64,000 nt of DNA from Daphnia carinata (GCF_022539665.2 NC_081339.1:9111367-9175366); one strand, 5' to 3'. Shown: positions 21,415 through 33,566, counted from the stretch's first letter. A program made the numbers and translations. The notes: generated by a model not told the origin, from the sequence alone.

Positions 21415-22245
21415 GTTCACTAATACTATTTTACTTAATTGGAATCCTAGCTTAGAATTCCAATTGTCCACTGAGACACGCAAAAAAATGAACAGACTAA
21501 GGTAGAACAGAAGATTGCTGTCATTTGCTATTTTCTTGATTGTTTCTTACCTTTTTCAAATTGATTTATTCCTAAATCTACCAGGAAATAAAATTCATTT
21601 CACGATTTTTCGACGTGGCATGGTTCTATCTGCAGCCAATATAATCCTTGTGGTTAACGATGTTTTCTAGCTTATGGTCCCACCTCCAATGAATGGGCAG
21701 CGCAATTAAAACGTTATTTTAAAAGGTTTACCAACGGAAATCATTTATCTTCTAGAGCATGGTGTTCAATCTAAGATAAGAAACACAGCGCGAATGAATC
21801 AATTGAAGAGTGTTCACTATGAAAACAAGTGGATACGAAGAATTTAGGGTTATATTATGATTATTCACATTATATGTTTACCAGCGAATGTCGGACGGAT
21901 TCGTTCCTCTAAAGATAAAAAACTAAGGTTAGCTATTATGTCCTGAAAGATCTGAAACTAACTCCAGTTTACCGCTCAGTTTATTTTCTACGCAAACAAC
22001 AGAAACAAAAAGAACTCGAAAAACATTTGTGATTCATGGATACCAATCCGTGGGCTGTCCTTCTTATTAAAGGCAAGTCCTTGTTTGGTTTTATTGGAAA
22101 TTGGGATGTCATTGTAAAGTTTTCCCTAGAAACGGGAAAAATACAGACTTACAAATCCATATACACTTCCCGTTCAGGAACCGCCTCAAAACCTAAAATT
22201 CTGCATTAATACGGAATTTGCTGAAAGTGTCGTAACTTCTTTTAT
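21415..22245. other. Arm sequence between tRNA array and opsin 3' region
   Basis: Includes exon-like stretches around 21590-21830 (GPTSNEWAAQLKRYFK in one frame) and 21955-22070 that may be decayed coding sequence of a gene I do not recognise. They are the same in the right arm (about 55856-56690). Confidence 0.3.
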
Positions 22246-22473
22246 AGCGAAATATTTCAAGTACATAGTTATTTACGATTTCTCTATCAGCGGCAAGATA
22301 GATGAACAAGTTAAAACGAAACTCACAGAAAATCCACAAAGGAGCGAAACCACTTAAATAAAACAACCCAAGATCCATTGGTTATCCAAGAAGGAAGTAT
22401 TAGTATACTCATTTTCCCTGTTTTAAACGCCAAAAAATGCGATACTTTTCTGTCCCTAAACTAAATTAATGGT
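22246..22473 (+). repeat. 228 bp dispersed repeat, copy 2
   Basis: Direct repeat of 2315-2542; its palindrome partner is 55628-55855. It lies just downstream of the opsin polyadenylation signal. Confidence 0.8.
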
Positions 22474-22556
22474 GTCGTTTGCCACACGGTTATAATGCTG
22501 CCATAACGAATTCTTCAGGAAATGGATAAAAATGTATCTTTTTGGACAATAGAAAT

Positions 22557-22562
22557 TTTATT
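22557..22562 (-). promoter_or_regulatory. Polyadenylation signal of left opsin
   Basis: AATAAA on the minus strand, about 215 bp downstream of the opsin stop codon. Confidence 0.6.
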
Positions 22563-22776
22563 TAGAGAAAAAAACAAAGTCCGTCAAAATAAAGAAAAGT
22601 AACGAGAACACTTTTAACGCGGTAATATTCAAAATTATCAGAAATCACTGAATTTTCTCATTTTCGTTAGTCCTCAGTAGAAAGCCAGCGTCGTCATCAT
22701 GAATGATAGCCGTCTGATAACCAGAACACCCACGAATCTCTTTTAAAAAGAAGCCTACTGATCAAGCTTGATGTAG

Positions 22777-24249
22777 TTAAGCTGATTCGCACTTGACAGT
22801 TTCTGTCATTTCAGTCTTCTCCGAAATGACAGATTGGTTATCGGTCACTGCTTTCTTCTCTTCCACGATGCACATCCAAGGGAACATTTGCTTGAGGCAC
22901 TATATAAAAACACAATTTTATAATTTGATGAGCAAAACATTTTTAATGGAATCGAACTGTACCTCTCGGTATTTAGGATGGGAAATGGCATAAATGAGCG
23001 GATTGTAGGCACAAGATGTTTTAGCCAGAATTACTGGAATAGCAGATACCAAAGGAGTAATCTTTGAAACATCACCGAATGTGCCCACGATGCAGATGAC
23101 GGCGAAAGGGGTCCATGCGGCCAACCACATAGACACGTTCATGATGGAGACCTTGGCAATGCGGATCTCAGCAGAGACTTGCTGTTGATCGTTGTTGCTG
23201 CGGAGAGAAGCAACGTTCATCTTCTTGGCTTGCGCACGCAGTTCTTCTTCGTGCTTAAAAACAGCATGGACGATGAAGTAATAACAGCCAGCAATGACAA
23301 TGATTGGCAGAATGTAGTTTGCAATGGTGGCTGCCATAATATGGGTTCTGTTATTCATATTTTGAGAGACATAGTCATACGAACATCTGTTTATTTGTGG
23401 TGAGAAAAAGAAGTAAATGTTATATGAATATAGCCACGCTTACAGATAAAAATACTCACGTTCCCATGATGCCATCCATGGCGTACGCACCCCATCCTAC
23501 GAGTGGGCAAATAGACCAACCTACAGCCCAGATCCAGCTCATCGTGATTATGGTTACAGCGCGGTCTAAATTTCGTCAAGGAAGTGTATCGAGTAATTTT
23601 AACGTAATACTTCTAAGTAAGAAAATTTTTAGTAATTTCTTTAACAAAACCATACTGAAAGTAAGTGGAGTCCCACTGAATCCCTTCACTATCACATTAT
23701 AGCGATCGTAAGAGATCATGGTCAATGTGAAAATCTGGTTGTACCCGAAGCAAGCCCCTATTTACAGAAATCAACCGACGATTAATAGTTAACATCGTAT
23801 CAAGCTATTCACCGCGTAAAATTATTAATTCGCAACGTACCAAGAAAAGCATGGATTTGGCAGCCCATTTCTCCAAAGCGCCATGGTCCGCCAAGGAAGA
23901 AATTGTAGACGCATTCCGGGAAGAGAGCAAGCATCAACAGGAAGTCTGAGACAGCCAAATTCATCACCAAGAGGTTTGCGGGGCTTCGAAGAGCTGGGAA
24001 ACGGCTGAAGATTTTCAGAACGACAGCGTTTCCGGCAACGGCGCAAGTACCGATGATCAAGTACAGTAATCCCAAAAAGTAATACCAAGCAGGGTGCAAA
24101 GCCTTGTAGGTGTGCCAATGCGGATGAAGAAAGCTACGAATGTCTTCGGGAGCGTAGGCATAGAGAGTGAAGGTATCGGGCAAAGCCCACGGATCGAAAG
24201 CCTGCTTCTGGGCCATAGCCACCACAGCATCACCAGTCAAATTCGCCAT
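22777..24249 (-). CDS. Arthropod long-wavelength rhabdomeric opsin, left-arm copy
   Basis: A seven-transmembrane visual pigment that binds retinal and couples to Gq in photoreceptor microvilli. Five coding exons join at 24249-23841, 23757-23656, 23565-23460, 23386-22963 and 22899-22777 (387 residues), all with GT/AG splice sites. Features include GNAVVLKIFSRFPALRSPAN (TM1-TM2), the DRY-equivalent SYDRYNVIVKG and the tryptophan-rich GWSICPLVGWGAYAMDG. Also present are a long third loop (EEELRAQAKKMNVASLR), the retinal-binding lysine in ILAKTSCAYNPLIY, and the HPKYRE end typical of r-opsins. The sequence fits the long-wavelength clade, which is expanded in Daphnia. A 5' untranslated exon probably lies upstream. 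It differs from the right copy in a six-base cluster that gives GTFGD here and GTWGD there. Function looks intact. Confidence 0.95.
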
Positions 24250-24494
24250 TTTTCTAACAGAAAAACATAAATTTTTGTCAATTAGTACAACAAGATCAAA
24301 ATTATGGTACATTCAAAATGATGTTTTACCTGGAAAAGAGATTTTGTTTTCAAGGTAGACAAAAGAATCTAGCACAGAAGGAATTGTCAAAGGAATTGAC
24401 TTTGTAAAGCTGGAGCGTTGACAAGCAGAAGAAGCGACCTCGAAAGCAAGAGCTTACAGACTGACGCTATGAATTGAACACATGAAATGGGTCG

Positions 24495-24502
24495 TTTATA
24501 TA
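24495..24502 (-). promoter_or_regulatory. TATA box of left opsin
   Basis: TATATAAA on the minus strand lies about 38 bp before an initiator-like TCAGT, upstream of a short untranslated exon whose donor (GTAAAA) is about 80 bp before the ATG. Same layout in the right arm (53599-53606). Confidence 0.55.
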
Positions 24503-25337
24503 CAGAATTTTTTACAGGGAAATCAATATCTTGACGATGGCGTCCTCAAGAAACTTTATTGAATTAGCAGCCTACTTGTCTAAGCTGTTTACTAGGACAG
24601 AAACCATACAAATTGTTTGTGGTTATTACCGTGATGTTTGTATACAAAAAAGAAAACGAATAATCATGGCTCAGCACATCACTATGGCGTAGCAGGGGGA
24701 AACTAAACTCACGGGAACCGTGAAGGTCACGCAATGCCTTGTGAATCGCGACTCACAACTGGATCACGAGATGGCCACCACGACTCCAATAAACAGAGGC
24801 ACACACAAGTATTTTATACGTGTCTTTCTGCACGAAAACCGCGTTTGTAAGAAGTTGCGGCAGTCCCGAACAGTGATTCGTTTTTAGTGTCAATAAATGA
24901 ATTTCGTAAGAAATTGTTTAATGAACTTTCGTTTGACTTTTCATTCTGATTTAGTAAATGCAAATAGTTTTCAAATTGTCTAGTTATATCTTTCTATTAT
25001 TATAAGATAACTGATGAACCCCCATCTTCTTGCTCTTTATTTTCTTCGTGTGATTAAATATTCCACGATTTTAGCAAACTTGTTTCACGAAATACCCTTC
25101 CGGTGGCGGTTTCCACAACTGATGGCGCCTCCCGTTTCCAGGGTGATTTCCTCGCCATACCGTTCCACGTTCAAGTACACGATAAACACGATACCGTTTG
25201 GACTACCACAGCTGATTTCAACTGATTTTGAAAGAAGGAATTACAGTAAACGTGCTAACCGATTCGAAGTCGCATATCAAGTTAATGACATTCTAAATAC
25301 AATCGGCCGGGTAGTGGCTTGAACCTGCGTCACGAAA
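24503..25337. other. Intergenic region between opsin promoter and synaptojanin-like pseudogene
   Basis: No gene seen. The open frame at 25014-25322 lacks recognisable features. Probably contains upstream regulatory sequence of the opsin; nothing specific identified. Confidence 0.5.
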
Positions 25338-27330
25338 ATGGCTATGGGGAAAAGTTACAAGATTTGGCATAAAACTAATGGGCAGGGACCGTACAGTGTT
25401 TTGCCTGAACAACGAATCCGAGACGAAGCTCTTCTCTTTGAATCTTTAGTTATTCCTGGTATGGGTAAGTAAACTGAATTTTTTTACGATAAAGCTAACA
25501 AACAAACCAACAAAATTGCATATAACTGCTAACTATTTGCCAGATCCTGCTGAGGTAGACGTAGGAAAGAAGTTGTATACAAAACTTTCTGACTCATATG
25601 GACGTCTTGGTGTACTAGTAGTTAATACAGGTTTATCAAATGAACTAGAATAATTTTAAATAACTTTGAACTTTGATACTTAAATTTATTTAGGAGATTG
25701 GCCCTTGCAATTCCTAGTATTAGCTACAGGTTGTGTTTCTGTTGGGAAGATTGGAGTATCTACAGTTTTTCGCATCAATCAAACAACTTTTATCCCTCTG
25801 AAGGGGCCACAAACGGTAGAAGAAGAATGGGTGACTGAGCTGCTGAAGCCGTTTAACTCTGGAACATTCTATTTCTTCTGGTCATCTGGGTAAGACCCAA
25901 CTGATGCTACATTATGTACCCAAAAGATCCAACAGAATCGCGGAATAAAGAGGAAAAACAGAAGGGGATGATTCACTTAGGGAACTCTTCCAAGCTGTCC
26001 AAAAACGGTATTGTGAGTCGATGCCTTCTATTATGTTCGACTATCACCAAAAATGCAAGGTGTTAACCTCCAGAATCTCGCAAAATTGAAACAAAGTCTG
26101 CATCCCCTCTTTAAGCGCCATTCCTTCTTCTTACTCAAGAATCAGCAAGTTGAATCTCAACAAAAAGGAGTTATCCGAACCAACTGCCTCGACTGTCTTG
26201 ACCGAACAAACTGGAAAAAACTTACAAATTTGAACGGTAATTTTAACGTGACTCGATTTTCTGAATATTGTTACAAACCTGTAAATAGTGCGCAGACATT
26301 TAGTGGCTTAGAGATCTTTGCCCTTCAGTTGGATGCTCTAGAGCCTCAAACGAAAACTCAGACCTTGACAAGGTTCGAGGAGGTTTTCCGGTCACCGTGG
26401 GTGAACAACGGAAACGAAATCAGTAAAATCTACGCTGGAACCGGATCTATCCAAGTGACTGTTTGTGTTAGCTACTTTTAGCTTCTGCTTAACAACCATG
26501 GTGTTATTTGAAAAGGGTGGATCAAAGACTATGGATGGCAGCGAGCATTGAGAACGCCAAAGCCTGGGCAACTGAGCTACAGAAGGTTTTAGTTGAAACG
26601 AAATCAACCAATTAGTCATTCAGTAATGTGTAAATGATATCGTACAAGGTGCTTTCACGGGATCGCCTATTCGCGCTACTGACCTATGTTCAACTTGTTG
26701 GCGTATGCCTCTACGTTTTGATTCGACACTAATTAGCGGCTGACGTGCGAGACGTGGCCCCCAGTCAGTCAAAACCGGGCTTGGTGGTGCGACGGGAAAT
26801 AAAGGTGGCGTGGCTATCCGCTTTTTGGTGCGCAACACTTCGTTGTGTTTTGTCTGCAGTCACTTTGCCGCTGGCCAATCTCAGTGCGCTGAGCGCAATG
26901 CTGACTACGCAGAGATCACGCGACGCATTTCTTTCCCTCATGGAAGGAATGTGGAGAAGCATGATTTCGTTTTAAAAAAATTCAAAAGCGCAAGGTATTC
27001 GTGAATTACGTTGAATGTGAATTCAGCTTTCCGCCAACGCACAAATACCATCTTTTCTCCGACGATTATGACACTCGCGAGCCGAACCCCGGCATGGATA
27101 GATCGTGTACTGTTACGCAAACGGCGTGATAATAGTCAAAACCTAGGACGAACTGCCTGTTACGGTCGTGCAGAACTAAAACAGATTGATCATAGGCATG
27201 TGATGGCCTTCATAGACATAGAAATTCTTGCTACACGCATAGAAAAAACTCGATGGGTCTTGGAAGACGTGGTTGGGAAGCTAGGCCCATCGGATGCCAC
27301 CGTTAGAGTACAACTTCTAGGCAACTTGGA
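25338..27330 (+). pseudogene. Synaptojanin-like phosphoinositide phosphatase pseudogene, left arm
   Basis: The ATG at 25338 starts a Sac1-type N-terminus (KSYKIWHK) with normal introns at 25465 and about 25633-25691, then DWPLQFLVLATGCVSVGKIG and SGTFYFFWSSG. A large part of the Sac domain is then missing. The catalytic stretch RTNCLDCLDRTN (CX5R type) is present at about 26173-26208. The following exon junction is lost, and ALQLDALEPQ...SKIYAGTG continues. Downstream, inositol 5-phosphatase motifs appear in shifted frames: [48 protein letters not shown] and PAWIDRVLLRKR. Synaptojanin dephosphorylates PI(4,5)P2 at synaptic vesicles. The internal deletion, lost splice site and frameshifts make this a pseudogene. 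The same lesions occur in the right arm. Confidence 0.85.
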
Positions 27331-27389
27331 ACACGATGATGATAAAACGAGCTGGGCTGATAACAAAATGATTTTGACATGAAAGAGGT

Positions 27390-28180
27390 CAAAATACAAA
27401 GTAAAGGGGAGAAAGCTAGGTAAATAGAAGAAAGGAAAAGGGAGACTGCGCAAATGGAATGCTCGGTCTAAGAAGAAAAGAGAAGAGATGAACTTGAACA
27501 ACAAATGCAATTGGAAAAGAAAGAGCGGTGGAAAAAAACTTGAATGCTCATGTTGAACAATTGAGGTATATAGAATATTTGTGTACTCCATCATTTTTCT
27601 CTAAGGATGTTCCCCTCACAGGGTAATGGACTTTTAGGCAAATGAAAAACTCGAGAACAGGAGAGATTGATAGCAGAAGCTGCAGGGTTAGAGGCTATTA
27701 AAGAAGAGGAAAAAAAAAAAGAGAAGACGAAAGAGCAAGAAGAAAACAAAGTGGGTATAATATATATTTTTTTTTTTTTCAAAACAATTTTTTTAGATAA
27801 TATAATGTGTATTTTCAGAGAATTTTTGACCAAACAGCATTTGGCAAAACTAAGACAACGTTCGAAAGAAGTGACCGCTGATCTCGAAAGATAAATGAAC
27901 TTCGTGGAAAAGCTTGCCGATAGTGATTGTTCCGAAAAAAGGAAAAAACACGTCGAGACATAATGCGATTTTTAGAACTCATTAAAAACCATCGTCAAAC
28001 TGAGAAAGAACGCTTGCAGCAAAGCGAACCAAAAAAATTTATAGTTTGAAACGAAAGTGGACGTGTTGTCCCAAATTGATCAAAAACAACATAGTGAAGA
28101 AGAATTCATTAGCCTAGAAGAGCAAAAATGCAAACACCAAGAAATCATGGGCGAACCGAGGTCAAATCGAAGGTAGAGGT
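27390..28180 (+). pseudogene. Decayed coiled-coil coding sequence, left arm
   Basis: Broken Lys/Glu-rich frames (27667-27894 and nearby), with an intron-like T-rich gap ending in TTTTCAG at about 27818, read as a highly charged coiled coil (LRQRSKEVTADLER). Frameshifts and stops interrupt it. I do not recognise the parent gene. Mirrored at about 49921-50712. Confidence 0.4.
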
Positions 28181-28467
28181 TAGTCGAATGAGCAATTGAG
28201 CATCGCTGACATAGTTTAGTACTAGCAGTCTTTCAAGTACCAATAGCTGAGTTATTAAAGTGTGCTCCAGTTCCAACCTGCAATCATAGGTAATGTACAC
28301 ACTTCAACTTGTTTAATGATTTTAGTTAATGTGATGATGCAATTGTTGATTAAAATTGATGTTTGAACGAGGTGAAGTGATTCTTTATTATCGTTTTAAG
28401 GACTTCAATGTCATAATGGAATTATGAAAATGAATGTTTCTGTTCTTCGTCAGGTTATTATGGCATT
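28181..28467 (+). other. Upstream region of small secreted ORF
   Basis: AT-rich, no gene seen; ends in an acceptor-like TTCGTCAG (about 28446-28453) just before the small ORF. Confidence 0.4.
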
Positions 28468-28656
28468 ATGCTACTACTAGCTGTCGTCTTCCTGATGACT
28501 GGATCGACCTTAGGTGTGCCGATGGGTTCATCTTGTGGATACGGTAGTTATTCATACCAGACAACCCCAGCTGCGCCGTACTACGGTACGAAGGCGGCCG
28601 AGTACTACACCACAACATGCACAGAAAGGAAAAAAAAAAAACAAAAAACTAAGTGA
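28468..28656 (+). CDS. Small secreted Tyr/Thr-rich protein, left arm
   Basis: 62 codons. The first 16 residues (MLLLAVVFLMTGSTLG) are a good signal peptide. The mature part is rich in Tyr, Thr, Ala and Pro (YSYQTTPAAPYYGTKAAEYYTTT), resembling the repeated YYTT-type structural proteins common in Daphnia. The tail after TCTERK runs into an A-rich tract and may be intron or 3' untranslated sequence, so the gene may be a first-exon remnant. The A-run length differs by 3 bp from the right copy (49449-49634). A degraded relative lies at about 40690-40990. Confidence 0.5.
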   Translation: MLLLAVVFLMTGSTLGVPMGSSCGYGSYSYQTTPAAPYYGTKAAEYYTTTCTERKKKKQKTK

Positions 28657-28719
28657 CTTGATTTTATATTGTATTGCTTATTTGGCATACTTCTTAACAT
28701 TACAGAAGACCATGCTTAA

Positions 28720-29424
28720 TTAATAGGTTAAAGAGAGATTGATCGGATACGGGCGGGAAGTAGTTACAGGAAGAGCGGAACTCATTAAATAGGGGGGAGT
28801 TGTTGACGCAGAAAGTGGCATCGCTGGAAGTGCAGGATAGTTCACTGGTGCAGGTGTAGGTGCCGCAGATGCAGGATAGCCCATTGCAGCAGGTGCCGTA
28901 GGGGCCAACGGTGGAGGAATGCTCGTTGATGCGGGCATAGATGCCGGTGGTAAGGGATAGCCCATCGGTGATGGTGTAGACGCAGAAGGTGCAGAGTAGC
29001 CTATTTGAGAAGGTGTAGCCATAGGAGGTGCAGCGTAACTCATCGGTGCGGATGGGAGTGAAAAGGAGTCGGGGAAGCGACCATCGGGGCAGACGCTGGG
29101 GCAGGAGCTGCGGTGTAACCCATTGGCATTTGCATAGTTGTTGGAGGTAAAGGATAACTCATCGCTGCCGGTGTACTCATGGTGGACATAGTGGATGGAG
29201 TTGCAAGCTAGCCCATTGATGCAGCAGCCATAACTGGAGGTGAAGCATAGATTGCTGGTGTTGCCGTGGTTGATGGAGGTGCAGCATACCCCATCGGTGT
29301 GGGTGTGGCTGCCGAAGGTGCGGGATAGCCTGTTAGTGCCGGTGTAGTTAACGGTGGAGCAGAGTAGCTCATTGATAAAGGTGAAAGTGCCATAGGTGCA
29401 GCCGGAAGTGGCATTGGTGGGGGA
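28720..29424 (-). pseudogene. Downstream part of the Pro-rich repeat frame, left arm
   Basis: Continuation of the Pro/Ala/Met-rich repeat frame of the neighbouring gene (units like MGYPAPPSAATPTP). It is interrupted by a stop at 29208 and a frame break around 29050 before a last open part, 28720-29043. In the spliced transcript it lies downstream of the stop at 29425. Confidence 0.6.
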
Positions 29425-30323
29425 TTACCCATAGTTGTAGGTGCTGACGGTACTGAACTTGTAGGATAGCCCATTGGCGGAAACATAGCTGCCGGGGGTG
29501 CAGGATATCCCATTGAAGCGAGTGAAGGTAAGGAAGGTGCTGGTGAGGGTAGCGAAGGTGGGGAATAGGTCATGGGGGCCAGGGTAGGAAGTTGAGCCAT
29601 ATAATAATTCATAGCCGCCGGAGTAGCATAACTGGTTGTGACCGCGGCAGGTGGTGCCGGAGTGGTATAGCTCATCGTACCAGCAACATTGTAGCTTGTT
29701 GGCGTACTGGAAGTCGGATAACTCATTGGCACAGTGGTAGGTGTGGTAGCGGCGGAATACATCGGCATTGCAGGAGCAGGTGTCATAGGACCGGGATGAG
29801 CCATGGCTGCTGCTGTGGGGAAGGTCATCGACGGCGAGGAAGGTGTTGGGAAACCCATTAGAGCGGGCGCAGAATTCGTTACGGTTGCAAATGCCTGAAA
29901 TGGAACTGTTTTTGGAATTCATATTGCGAATCGCAAAAAAAAAACGTTTGTTTTAAATCTTTAAGCTTCGGAAGAGATGGCTAGGTGAACCACTTTTGTA
30001 AACAGTGAAAAATAATACCTTGAGGATTGCAATTGTTGAGAACGGCGCATAACTGGCTTGGTTGAGGAAGCATTGGCAAAAATTGTCTACCTCTTGTGTC
30101 TTCAGCAATGTTAAGGCGGGAAACTGGCGAGATTTCTTCTTCCAGTGTTTCCGTTAGAGGAACAAAACTATTATCACCAGTTTCTTTGAGCTGAGCTCGA
30201 ACTGAACACAATACTACCAAGAAAATTACTGTGAACCTGTAAAAGAGAACAACAATGCAATTACTGGAAATTACATTTAAATTCACATCAAATAAGAAAG
30301 TTAAATTACGTTTGTTGTTTCAT
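29425..30323 (-). CDS. Secreted protein gene with overprinted Pro-rich repeat, left arm
   Basis: Three coding exons: 30323-30310 (MKQQ), 30236-30019 and 29894-29425. The first two encode a signal peptide (MKQQTFTVIFLVVLCSVRA) and a short acidic region ending LCAVLNNCNPQ. With canonical GT-AG splicing the third exon is read in a Ser/Cys/Tyr-rich frame (GICNRNEFCARSNGFPNTF) to a stop at 29425. The alternative frame of the same exon is an open Pro-rich repeat (216 codons, 29858-29208) that continues beyond, and looks like the ancestral product. One extra G at the exon 2 donor (CAAGGTATT) would explain the switch. A TATA box lies about 90 bp upstream. Function unknown; probably an extracellular structural protein. 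Confidence 0.6.
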
Positions 30324-30407
30324 CCTGGAGAAGAGTTTGATTTCTTGCTGTTCTGTTGTTACTGAGCTCAACTCGGTGGGTGATGGCAAAAATCAGACTA
30401 CCAGGCA

Positions 30408-30413
30408 TTTATA
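30408..30413 (-). promoter_or_regulatory. TATA box of left Pro-rich gene
   Basis: TATAAA on the minus strand, 85-90 bp upstream of the start codon at 30323; mirrored at 47689-47694. Confidence 0.6.
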
Positions 30414-31274
30414 CACCTTCCAGACCAAATGGTCCAAGCCCTGCCAAAGGTTGCAATAATTACCTTTATCAATTGGAAAGTAATAGCTGAACTGGTTCTA
30501 GGAAATCACTTGTGGATCTCATTAGGCACTAGCATGATCGTCTGAATGATGTTCCGTGCAAACCCCAATAGCGCGAGGAAAATAATCGCAATTCGCAGTG
30601 GCTTTCCATTCCCAAGCAATGAATTCTTATTCTCATGGGTCTAGATTAAAATGACATTATGTACTCGTTAACTAATGATATCGCAGCTAAGCCTTTTGAA
30701 TCGAAGTTCTTTGCTTGAAAGGTTTCCAGCTGATGTTATGAAGCCACGGAAAAGTTTAAGCAAAACTGAGGTAAATCGTTGGCTCGTCGTGAGTATTTTT
30801 TTTTTTTTTTCGTATTTATAAGCAATTTTTTCATCTACACAAAGAAGAGCGGAACATACCCGATTGAAATTAACGAACGACTATGGTTCAAATGCTAGTT
30901 AGCTTTATGGGTTTCGTTTTCATTTCAGGTAAATGTGTACTTACCAGCTAGTTCATAAATATGCAAATTAAGCTGATGCTAATTAAGCAAAAGTGTAATG
31001 ACATTTTTTTTTTTACTAGGCCCAAACAGTGTTTTGGGTTGCTGAAATAGCAAGCCAATTTGGCAACTGACTCATAGGACTGGGACCGGCATTCCAACCT
31101 GTTAAAGCATTCAGAGTTAACAGTTCAGATCCATCAAGTGCAACTATAAAGTAATCAATATTAACATTCATTGAAAATTTAAATTTTTACTTTCTGGTAG
31201 TAATCCGGATTTCTCCTAACATTCGTAAAGTTTCACACGATATTAACAAGTTGTCAACATTACTCAATTCACAT
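30414..31274. other. Innermost left arm, no confirmed gene
   Basis: A short exon-like stretch at about 30670-30789 (LLNRSSLLERFPADVMKPR, followed by a GTGAGT donor) is conserved between arms but unrecognised. The rest is AT-rich. The palindrome ends at 31274, after CTCAATTCACAT. Confidence 0.4.
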
Positions 31275-33455
31275 ACGGAATTTACTGCAGCTTAAGGTAA
31301 AAAATTTTCAATAGAGAAGGAGAAGAGTATGTTTCTTCCACGTTGCAACCCTCGATAAAATTCAGTTTGCAGGCAAAGAAAATTCTAAAAAGCATATCCA
31401 CACAATCCCAAGCACATAAAAAACATAAAAATGAACTTAAAACGAAATTTAATGCTGAAAATATTTTTTGCCATTTTTGCAATTTATATCGACAGCCGTC
31501 AAAACCGGCGTTGCGTTAGTGGAGTAAGCTAGTGTAAAAATGACACAGTGGCAAAACGTCACGATAAGACAACGTAAAACTCATCGATAAGAACCCACCG
31601 ATTAGAACCCGCCCTTGTACAGCCTGAAACACTGTTACATCGGTGCTCTTTGCCGGAATTCTTCATAGGAGTGACTAGTGGCACCACTTACATGTACTGT
31701 TACATCTAGGGAAATGAAAGGCTGGAATTACAATAACGATCAATTCAATTGTTTAATTTTTTAAAAATCGGGTTGAGTGATGCATTAGCTATCTGAGATT
31801 CAACCAGGGGGTGCTCCCTACGAAGGTGCATCCCAGATCACTATCAGATACGAAATGTACGATCTTTGAGGGGGATGCACCCTGTGAGACGATGGCACAC
31901 GAATGCTGCGGCGTGACTTGGCACTAGGTACCACCCACCTACCGCTTAGTTCGTCTTGGCTGCCTCACAGAGCCCGTATCCGTTTTAAACCTCTTCAAAC
32001 TCAGTGTCACTCAACCCTACATTAAATGGAATAATAATACAAATCTTTTATACTGTTACATAGATAGTTCAACCATCGCTGACAAAAAGCTACGGTTCGT
32101 AATGGCGTCCTTGGACCTTTAATGTTAAATTTCGCCAACGAGATCAACTATTTTGACAAAACTTGACATAGCTTATACGATAACAGTCAGAATGGATCGA
32201 AGGTGAGTAAGCTCTGCCGAAAAATAATTACACTAAACTGGTGATAAATGTTTAAACCATTAATTTATTTCAGAATGTTTTCGTCCCACATATTTATCTT
32301 GCAATTAGAGTTAGAAAAAATGCACCATGAATTTCTCAATGTGTGGCGTATTCGTACTTTTGCAAAACCTGCAAACAACATTGAGGCGTCATCAGGATTA
32401 GAAAAAAAATTTGGTCACCTTATTTGGGTATCTTAGTATTTGCTTTCCATAATGTTCTTTTGGTTCTCCGGTTTGCCCTTGTTTGCCATTGTGTACATAG
32501 GAAATAAGAAAACAAAATCACCGACTTCAGCGTAAGGCACTCAATCTTGACAGTTGAGAAAAATCTAAGTGATAGGTGATTAGGCAAAAATCGGGTACAA
32601 TTTCTTCAAAAGATATACCATTACTTACCTTAACTGTTGATTACCATTGTTATTGTTGATTGATAAACTTTTATTCGGGTTCATCCCAGATGATTCAACA
32701 GTTTATTATTACAGTTTGACGTACATACCGAAACTCACTTCTTTTCTGTGGCCTTGTTTACCCTTGGCTTATGATAACCCTGAAACAGATCATGCCTCTG
32801 CGGAGAAGAATGGAGAGGATGAAAGGAGGAGAAAGATGAAAGAGAAGATTGGTCAGGTTGGTCGGAACGAAGACGCCGGTTGCTTCTTTCATGGTTTTCT
32901 TTTCATGGTGCTGTTTACATATATTGCGTAGTTTACTAGAAATATTCACGAATGATGACATTGATTTGATTTTTTTAAAATGAATAACAATAGCTAATAA
33001 TAAAAAGATTTGCAGCTGTTAAATGGTTATTACATGGTTGTTAATATTAGTAATTGTTCAATATTAATCGGACTCTGCCTCGCGTCAATTGGGGATCGCT
33101 TCCGCCAATCGGATGAGATATTTGGATCTTCAGAGTGTAGGACAGTCTGCATCTTTTGGAGTAAGTCAATTGTGGCATTCCAAACAAAGCTAGTCGATAT
33201 TTAATGCTCATTGAAAATATTGCTATAGCCTTGCATCGCTTGGATAAACTGGCTGGCTACCAAATGTCCACCGCCCTATACGCTTCTACCATATTAGTAG
33301 CTGCACAACCGCTTCGAGGATCTAACAGCCTAAGACAAACACTAGATCTCTGAAGCACCGCTAATTATCTCTGCCCACATCCATCACGTCCACTAACTAT
33401 AGCGGAGTGTATAAACAAAGTTGATGTACAGTTAAACGAACGCCTTCTTTAAAAG
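31275..33455. other. Spacer segment without a recognised gene
   Basis: Unique sequence between the left arm and the calcium-channel exon. A candidate foldback element is listed separately (31770-32017). Short open frames (32647-32931, about 33216-33350) have no recognisable similarity. Confidence 0.4.
31770..32017. repeat. Candidate short foldback/MITE with GGGTTGAGTGA ends
   Basis: GGGTTGAGTGA at 31770-31780 is repeated inverted as TCACTCAACCC at 32007-32017, enclosing a GC-richer 230 bp segment unlike its flanks. No clear target duplication, so the call is tentative. Confidence 0.35.
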
Positions 33456-33566
33456 ACATTGGCTCGTTCTTCATGATCAACCTGTGCCTGGTGGCAATAG
33501 CCACGCAGTTCTGCGAGACGAAGAAGCGCGAAATAGCGCGGATGCGGCTGGAACGGGCGCGCTACC

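Larger units (their letters stand above)
2617..31274. repeat. Left arm of giant inverted repeat (palindrome)
   Basis: From 31274 leftward the sequence is the reverse complement of the right arm beginning at 46829. In the inner part, paired positions add up to about 78101-78105. Left of the 4.5 kb insertion at 16444-20934 the sum is 73600, exactly the insertion plus its 10 bp duplication. The pairing continues on both sides of the BEL insertion out to 2617 (partner 63253). Without the arm-specific insertions the shared arm is about 14.8 kb. Inner genes are nearly identical between arms, while the outer Copia, hAT and tRNA-Cys parts are several percent diverged. Confidence 0.95.
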
